Positions 57,826-64,000 of a DNA stretch of 64,000 nt are shown here, in pieces. Numbering within the stretch: the first letter of the stretch is position 1; each line of letters begins with the position of its first letter. The position numbers were made by a program, and so were the translations under genes. Source of the stretch: Sipunculus nudus (taxonomy: Eukaryota > Annelida > Sipuncula > Golfingiida > Sipunculidae). The stretch covers positions 28,518,008 through 28,582,007 of the forward strand of contig CM049313.1 of NCBI GenBank assembly GCA_026874595.1. The letters are read 5' to 3'. The notes below the pieces were generated by a model. It worked only from the letters and a program-made list of their open reading frames with translations. It was not told the origin of the DNA and searched no databases.

Positions 57826-57928
57826 GTGACGAGCATAAATTTTGTTATGGAGATAAATAAAATCAGATTCTGTAACACTAGGCATCGTGAAATGTCTAGG
57901 GGAATAAATAAGGAAGTCAGTGGTTTTT

Positions 57929-58602
57929 TGTTTACAAATAATTATAATTTATTCTTAAAACAACCCTAACATTACAATACACTTAATCAATACAATTTCA
58001 CAGTATAACAACAGTACAACAGCAAATCAATACAATTACACAGAATAATAAATAAAGTGTACAGTACCTGGATACCACCACTGTCACAGCGACAACAAGT
58101 CCTTTAAGATTTATAATCCAGATGAACAGTCTACATAAATCTTCTCAGAGAATAATAGTCCATTTCAATCACAGAATCAGTTTGTTGTAATCCAAAAGTG
58201 AAGCTCTGATAGTGATCCCAAAGACTATATAAAATCCGTTACAAATTCGAAGAAGATCTATAACTGCTGCAATTAGTGGATAGGTCCGAAAACTGACCCA
58301 CACTCTTCCGTGTCCGCTGGAATATTTTTCTCTCCTCCCTCTCGGCTCTAAACACAGCCCCTTATTTATAACTTTTCACCTCAAGCCGAGAACTTTCCAT
58401 TTCACGAACAATCCACAGAACCCAACAATACATAATACACACGCCCAAAGAACATACTAGAACAAAGAACGCTGTGTTTCTACACGTCAGACCCTACACG
58501 TGGGCCGGGCCAGCTCGCGCGTCTCCCATGGCAACGGACAATGCTAGCGCTACACAGACACATGTAAGACTGCTGCACACAATGAAAGAGACATCTGTCA
58601 CA
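57929..58602 (-). mobile_element. Solo-LTR-like repeat, copy 2
   Basis: It aligns along its length with 13311-14057, including TACCTGGATACCACCACTGT, CAGCGACAACAAGTCCTTT and the minus-strand TATA box TATAAATAAGGGG. Ends are TGTTTACA and TGTCACA. It is about 70 bases shorter than copy 1. The right flank continues as a minus-strand family A 5' end, so it appears to have inserted into a family A copy. Confidence 0.65.
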
Positions 58603-58715
58603 ATATTTACTTAGAAGTTTCTAGAGTCAGCGGTTAAGATTGTGCCTTACTAACGAACGCCCAAACAGCCGGACAGACGATAGTCAAGGCGCCATATCCA
58701 GCTGAGCTAAAAATG
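58603..58715 (-). mobile_element. Family A 5' end, minus orientation
   Basis: The minus strand reads TTTTAGCTCAGCTGG, GGCGCCTTGAC, GTCTGTCCGGC, then TCTAGAAACTTCTAAGTAAA. The last phrase matches AGAAACTTCTAAGTGAATAT at 29973, exactly where the LTR-like copy interrupts it. Confidence 0.65.
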
Positions 58716-59262
58716 AAGAAAAATAGAGCAGCCAGTCCTTCAGAACTGTTGACGATACAAATGGGAAATACTAAATACTTTTTTGAAGAAAATCTGTCCA
58801 ACAATTTTCACAGCGGCTGCAGACAAATTTGCAAAAATACAGATCAGGCTGCCCCTTTTACCTGAAATTCACTGTAAATGTTGAAATTTGATAAGTTTAT
58901 AAATCTTGGTCAGCTCTTTCAGGTTTGCAAGACTCGATGTTCCATCTTCATTTGCTTCATATTTACTCATTTTTGGTGTTTTTGTTTGAACTCAGATATT
59001 ACGACTGGTCAGTTGTCAACAAATCACTAATCGTAAAGCTAGGTCAGTAGTAAATATTCTTGCATGCATACAAGAAATCATGTCACTCTGACATGTATTC
59101 TGTGAGTTTTGCATATTTGAGTGTTTTAAGCATTAGCACCTATATAAAAATATTGTATTCACCCTCAAATCGGCCCAGCCAGTGCTTCAGAACTTGTTTG
59201 GGTTGTTGATAAATACTTTACAAAACAAATTCTTACATTAGATACAATATCTTAGTTTCCAG
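58716..59262. other. Unassigned spacer
   Basis: No gene or recognisable repeat was seen. Confidence 0.4.
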
Positions 59263-59694
59263 TGACGGATCCGGGGGGGGGGGGGGGGGGGCCTTGAGCC
59301 GTTATATTTCTTATGTTATCTATTTCTTTTCCCATTTATTCGTAATTAATTTTCATTCGGCATTTTTATTTTTATTTATTAACAATTAGATTATTTAGTT
59401 ATCCACAGTTGAACCCTTTTTATTCATAGGTGGAAGATATCAATGAACAGCAGTGTTTAGTCCTTTCGTTATTATACTCTGCTTGGTCATAATACTGAGG
59501 AACCCCCTAAATCGCATTTTCTTTGAGTAAGGCATGGCCTTCCTGTTATCTGTTGGAGCCCTTGGATGGGTATCCAAATATATTTTTGATGGGACCCTTC
59601 CCATACCCTCCCAATGTACTTGTCATTAACTTTAATAAAAACAAATATTTATAATTTTCATAGCCTGGCTTTTTTATTGGAGACAAAGGGAAAT
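59263..59694. mobile_element. hAT-like remnant
   Basis: CAGTGACGGATCCGGGG at 59264 resembles the CAGTGGCGGAT terminus at 32625. The text CAATGTACTTGTCATTAACT at about 59612 matches 33341-33370. The right terminus is not recognisable. It abuts the point where the LINE reverse transcriptase breaks off. Confidence 0.5.
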
Positions 59695-61110
59695 TATTTG
59701 TTGAAAATCCATTATTCAAGACACAACTTTGCAACCCTGTGTGTATTATCTTAATCCATTTTATAAACATTGGTCCAAATCCAGAACGTTTTTACACAGA
59801 AATAATAAAAGTGTGATCTATAGAATCAAAAGCTGCTGAAAAATCAGCCCCGGCCAAGTAAAATTCCAGTCTTGTTTTCAGTATTACAATAATCAACGAT
59901 GTCCATAACTGAGTTTCCAATATATCTTCCATGTACAAAAGCATTTTGATCTACATGAACAAGTTTATCTATAACTTTGCTTAAACGAGCCACTAATAAT
60001 TTACTCTGCACCTTGGTGTCCACATTTATTAAACAAATTGGACGCCATGGCTGTATGAGTTTGACATCCTTCCCTGCTTTCTCTATCAGAGTAATTATAT
60101 TCTGTTTTTGACTTGTAGTTAACTCTCCAGCAATAAAACATTTATTGAGACATGTTGTCAATTCTTTTCCTAATACACTGAAAAAAAACATACAACTCCT
60201 TACTAAGACCATCATTTCCTGGTGTCTTATTATTCCCTATAGCTTCCAAAGCTTTGTATACAGAATTCAATGTCATCATACCTTCACACAGTAAAGCATC
60301 ATCTGTATCTAATAATAGCAAATTATCTATGCTATTTAACCAATCATTGCATTCCTCATGATTTTTACCTCCTTGCCCTTTAAATCTTTCAGAAAAGAAA
60401 TTAGTAATATGTAATAATATATCCTTTTGGTATGTAAGTTCCTTACCATTATCTAGCAATTTTCTAATACAGGATTTATTATTGTTTCTTTTTTCAAGAT
60501 TTACAAAATATTTACTATTACGCTCACCATGGTCAAACCATTTTGGTGGATAGCGAATCCTCCAAATAACGCAGAGATCTAAGGCTTCCATGATGTTATT
60601 AACAGTCTAAATTGTCTTGTAAGGTTGCCTCCAGCTGCATCTTCTAAAGCAAAACAAAAGTTGAAATCCCCTCCCCAAATGATTTCAGTGTTTTCTTCAA
60701 GTTCAAAATTTTCAACAATAGAGCTGTAAATTTCCTTATAACATAAATTTTGTTCCGTTTCAGTGTTTGATCCATATACATTAATCCGTAAAAATTGTGT
60801 TCCCTGAATAGTACAGTACAACATCTTCCATCTGTGTCAAATTTACTTTTTATTAACGACAATTCAAGTTTAGAACCAACTAAAGTGAGTGTACCTTTTG
60901 ATTTATTTGTCCCATGAGAAAAGTAAGAGTGACCCCTCCATTGATGTTTCCATACCTGTTCACACTTAGCATCAGAATGTGACATCTGAATAAAGCAAAT
61001 ACCTTTATCCATCTCATGTTTATAACACCAGTTAAATAAGTTTCTTCTTTTTTCACATAATTCGAAATTCCATTGGCATTTATACTAAGAACTTTAAAGT
61101 TCAAAAATGT
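59695..61110 (-). pseudogene. LINE ORF2: endonuclease and partial reverse transcriptase
   Basis: The endonuclease start LSINANGIS is at about 61085-61110, and EIIWGGDFNFC (the GGDFN endonuclease motif) at about 60665-60700. Between domains lie WFDHGERNSKYFVNLEKR and IGNNKTPGNDGLSKELY (start of reverse transcriptase, about 60240). Then come KLIQPWRPICLINVDTK, DQNAFVHGRYIG and a DFSAAFD-type stretch (first catalytic Asp region) near 59830. It ends after GFGPMFIKWIKII and SCVLNNGFSTNNF. The F/YADD box is absent. A shift near 60180-60190 coincides with a run of eight A on the plus strand, and other shifts lie in the endonuclease. The product would nick DNA and prime reverse transcription; this copy cannot. 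Confidence 0.85.
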
Positions 61111-61718
61111 ATCTTTCGTTGAAGTTGTAACACTCACTTGACTACAGACTGAAGGATTATATACACTGTCAATGAATTCAAATCCCAAAGTATAAATTTA
61201 CATTTACGTATACACATGCAAAAACAAATGTTTTTATATATTGCTGCATATTTAATATAGACCATCAAATATAACATAACCAATGTATTACCTTGTTCAG
61301 TATTATATGCATCTAAAGTAGATGTTGTATTGTATGAGACACAGATAAGTGAATATAGAAGACTGAAAAACAAACACTGACATCGGATACACAGATGACT
61401 AAAATAAAACAATAATACAATATAAGAATAATATAGTGAGATATCAGGCATAGTGGTACCTTACTAATGACCTGGACCAGTTCACTTGATTCATTTATAT
61501 ACATACATATACAATTTGCGAATTTTCCCAAATATTAAGGTTTCTTTGTCACATTTCAGGTAACATTTCATAAAATTATACAGTTATAAATGAACTCTTG
61601 CTTATAATTATTTACTATGTTTTCAAGACATCATCCAACTGCTGACCATATTTTACCTTGAAAACCTTGTCTTTATGATCTTTGACAAAGACCTTTCCAT
61701 TCCATGTCCATGGGTCTT
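61111..61718 (-). other. ORF1-ORF2 spacer of the LINE
   Basis: This AT-rich stretch contains a hydrophobic open frame (61134-61451) with no motif. L1 elements usually have shorter spacers, so an insertion here is possible. Confidence 0.4.
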
Positions 61719-62433
61719 TCACCTGTTTATCATTTTCACTCTATTATATAGCTTTTCCATTTCAATGCACATGTCATCCATCAATATAACACTTGTGTTT
61801 TTTAGTCTCTTTCTTGCTTTCATAACCTTTAGATAATTATCTCTGGACATAAATTTTACAATTATACCTCTGTTAAGGTCTCTCCGAGGAGGTCCTACCC
61901 TGTGTGCTGTATCAATGGCATCTGGTTTTATAGCTACATTCAACTTGCTTTGAAATATAGATATAGCAACATGTTTTGCATCTTCCTATTTTCCCTGTTC
62001 ACTGACACCCATATTCTAATATTTGACCTCCTTGAATACTGTTCATTATTAATAGCATGAACCCTACCCTCTGTTGCTTGATGGTAAGCCACCTCACATT
62101 CTCCAACAAGAACTTTGTTAGCTTCTTTCAAGCTATGTATTTCTTTCTCTGACTCGTTGACTTTTTTCCAGAGGCTTAACGCATTTTTATCTAACTGTAT
62201 CTTCTATTTCTGCCAAAATCAACTTCCTAATATCTGCTATCAGATCTCTTGAAGCCCTCTAGTATTTCTAACAACCTGTTCTCTGTTAAGCTGACCTGAC
62301 TCTCCTCTGTATCACAGTCTAAAGACTCGCATGACAGTACCTGATTAATTTTTTTCTGAGACAACATTGGGGAATCCGAGGATGATGAACTTGACATGTC
62401 TGATCTAGTCCTCTTTGTATCTTCTTTTGACAT
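61719..62433 (-). pseudogene. LINE ORF1 (RNA-binding, RRM-like)
   Basis: An ATG at 62433 starts MSKEDTKRTRSDMSSSSSSD, then a heptad-like stretch (ENRLLEILEGF and, in another frame, SLKEANKVLVGE). The next piece has NNEQYSRRSNIRI, then IDTAHRVGPPRRD and RGIIVKFMSRDNYLKVMKAR, the conserved core of L1-type ORF1 RRM proteins that coat element RNA. At least two frame changes (near 62230 and 61950-62000) break it. Position upstream of ORF2 on the same strand matches L1 organisation, so the first ATG is taken as the true start. Confidence 0.82.
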
Positions 62434-62440
62434 TATATCA

Positions 62441-62845
62441 TATTATAACAGCAATTTACTTTCACCTGTGAACTGGCCCAAGATTGTTAACCTTTTACTT
62501 TGTCATGTTATAACCAAAGTACACACAGATACACAAGTACCACCCTACCTCTGGCGTGCACTAGCTGGCCTTTTGTGCCGGCTGATGCATTGAGGCACCT
62601 ATTGTAATTAAGCTCTCTCCCAGGACAAAGGGCTGGAATATTCCCTCTCCTCACAACTAAGAAAACAATTTTAAAGTTACAAAAACTACAAAATGACTAA
62701 ACTTTTAGATTCCATATTTTCATCACTTGTAAACAAGATCACTATAAGTGCCTGTGCAAATTTTTGTGGAGAAACACTGTCTCGAACCTGTCTAAAACTC
62801 TAAAAATTTCTCCCCTTACCTAGCCCTGACTTGCCTGCACAAGTG
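62441..62845. other. LINE 5' flank or leader
   Basis: No gene was seen. Part may be the LINE 5' untranslated region. Confidence 0.35.
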
Positions 62846-63213
62846 CTCACCAGTGCCATTGTGGTGTTCATCTGTACATTTGTTTTAGATGAAAATTGCT
62901 CATATCTGAGGAGTCCTTCAATATGTTGGTCTCCAATTTGGCATGTACATCCATCTTGGAGAGTTTTCTTGTCAACCAGACAGGTGGCGCCACCTACCTT
63001 ACAATTTTTATAGTATAAATTTATCCCCTTTTCGTAAGAGTGATTCTCTATATTGGGCCCCATAATTGGTGAAAAATATTGTTTCTCAAGTTGATAGATG
63101 TTCCATAATCGCTTTCAGTATATGCTGCTGAAGATGGGGGGAGGGGACTATTCTTAAAGGGGGGATTAATTGTCTGGCGATACTATGGCACCTGCACCAA
63201 GAAATACCTAGTT
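62846..63213 (+). mobile_element. Family B element, 3' part
   Basis: One B unit with GGTGGCGCCACC (62983-62994), a G-rich tract, TTGTCTGGCGATAC, a reduced GGCACCTGC hairpin and CTAGTT (63208-63213). The text 62850-63000 matches 46500-46640. Confidence 0.75.
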
Positions 63214-63220
63214 CTAATTG

Positions 63221-63941
63221 TTGCTTGCCGGAAATCTCCGATTTCGGCAAGCTGGTTGGTCAGTCGCGGATGTCTGTTTGTTGCTTGCCGGAAATCTCCG
63301 ATTTTGGCAAGCCGGTTGGTCAGTCGCGGATGTCTGTTTGTCTGTCTGTCCTTGTGCATCTACAAGACTCAGCTTTTACCATTCTGAAAATGGTAAATCT
63401 TATGTCTTGCTATAATATCTAGAATGTGATTTTTCAAATTCTGGATATGGCTGCTAGGAGGCACTGCAGTCCAACTATTTCACCATATAATTTTTTTTGC
63501 CATATCTCCAAAACTAAAATTTTTATTGCATAAATTATAGCTAAATTAATTCCTCTGGGTCTTTTCCATATTCTGGTAAAGTCATCTTGTCTCAACCTTT
63601 TGGCACCTTGTCAGTATGTCTGTCTGTTTGTCAGTCATCCTCAATTTGCCCTGCTTACTGGTGCTTGCATCTTACATATAACAATCTACAAGCTACAGTT
63701 TTGCATTAATCCTTTTGAAACTGGTACATCTAATGTCTTGCAATAATACCTAGATAGTTATTTTTCATTTTCTGGGTATAGTGGCTAGTGGGCGCTGCAG
63801 TCGAACCACTTAAATATATCAGTGTTGGCCTATTGTTGGTCAGACTGCTTAATTGTAGCGTGTTTTCTTCCACTTCTTCATTGCTCGTTCACTTTTTGTT
63901 TCCACATCATTTCCGGCAAGCGCTCGACCTATGGTCATCTA

Positions 63942-63943
<2 letters not shown>
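63221..63943 (+). mobile_element. Family D element, complete (Helitron2/HINE-like)
   Basis: The 5' hairpin has arms GCTTGCCGGAAATC and GATTTCGGCAAGC with loop TCC (63223-63252), and the whole start is duplicated 60 bases downstream. A (GTCT)n block follows. The 3' side has ATTTCCGGCAAGC (63909-63921), the exact 13-base inverted copy of the first arm, then hairpin GACC-TAT-GGTC (63926-63936) and CTAGT (63939-63943). No coding capacity. Confidence 0.75.
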
Positions 63944-63983
<40 letters not shown>

Positions 63984-63993
63984 TCCTTCTCTA
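63943..63993 (+). repeat. (GTCT)n microsatellite
   Basis: About 12 GTCT/CTGT units directly follow the family D end. Confidence 0.95.
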
Positions 63994-64000
63994 CAGGTCG

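Larger units (their letters stand above)
59695..62440 (-). mobile_element. L1-like LINE (L1/Tx1 group), 3'-truncated
   Basis: Reading leftward: an ORF1 region with a serine-rich start, coiled-coil-like stretch and RRM-like part, a spacer of about 0.5 kb, then ORF2 with an APE-type endonuclease and the N half of the reverse transcriptase. The element stops before the catalytic palm aspartates, where it meets a hAT-like remnant. Frameshifts are frequent. Loss of the 3' end is unusual for LINEs, which usually lose the 5' end, and supports disruption by a later insertion or deletion. Confidence 0.85.

Noticed and set aside
57826-57850. Primer-binding site after the Gypsy-2 LTR, implying a tandem element
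   Set aside because: GTGACGAG loosely resembles a leader, but no gag or other domain follows.
61134-61451. Hydrophobic membrane-like protein on the minus strand
   Set aside because: AT-rich spacer of a LINE; hydrophobicity follows from T-rich codons.

Overview
This 64 kb window reads as repeat-dominated nuclear DNA of a marine invertebrate animal, most plausibly a bivalve mollusc. The species is an inference. It rests on the AT-rich composition, the dense (GTCT)n/(GTCC)n-bearing non-autonomous elements of the type described as Pearl/HINE in bivalves, a Penelope-type GIY-YIG fragment, a tRNA-headed SINE and several Ty3/Gypsy lineages. I found no host gene that I can name. Almost everything recognisable is a mobile element, a satellite array or a remnant of one.

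The most striking structure is a common blueprint shared by four otherwise unrelated families, called A, B, C and D here. Each begins with a 5' hairpin (arm, short loop, complementary arm). It carries an interior of tandem units. It then repeats the first arm inverted near the 3' end, follows this with a second short hairpin, and stops at CTAG (usually CTAGTT, with CTTGTT variants in family A). This matches Helitron2/Helentron-derived non-autonomous elements in outline, with a Helitron-like CTAG|T end. Family A: 1-716, 3044-5761, 11632-13310, 29854-31416 and fragments. Family B: 17409-19838 and 40010-41984, plus fragments at 16426, 45406 and 62846. Family C: 14900-16359. Family D: 63221-63943. 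A and B share an interior satellite whose core, AGGTCAAAGGTCAAGGTCA, is three consecutive nuclear-receptor half-sites. A, B and C also share the palindrome GGTGGCGCCACC.

Layout. 0-6 kb: family A end, Penelope-type endonuclease fragment, 48-bp satellite with a 240-bp higher-order period, complete family A element. 6-14 kb: SINE, (TA)n, a 768-bp tandem duplication, unassigned DNA, a family A element abutting a solo-LTR-like repeat. 14-20 kb: 51-bp array, family C, family B with 289/578-bp satellite. 20-27 kb: a decayed minus-strand Gypsy element split inside its reverse transcriptase by a 1.94 kb hAT-like element with a perfect 8-bp target duplication. 27-48 kb: further family A/B copies, nested hAT-like elements and AT-rich dispersed repeats. 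48-50.6 kb: mostly unassigned, with one possible terminal exon. 50.7-57.8 kb: two Gypsy elements end to end. The first is nearly full length but dead (altered catalytic aspartate, several nonsense codons). The second has lost protease, reverse transcriptase and RNase H. 57.9-64 kb: second solo-LTR-like copy, hAT remnant, minus-strand L1-like LINE, family B end, family D.

The coding pieces do not form a pathway. They are layers of insertions whose nesting order can be read in several places (hAT into Gypsy, hAT into family A, family B into a hAT-like element, LTR into family A).
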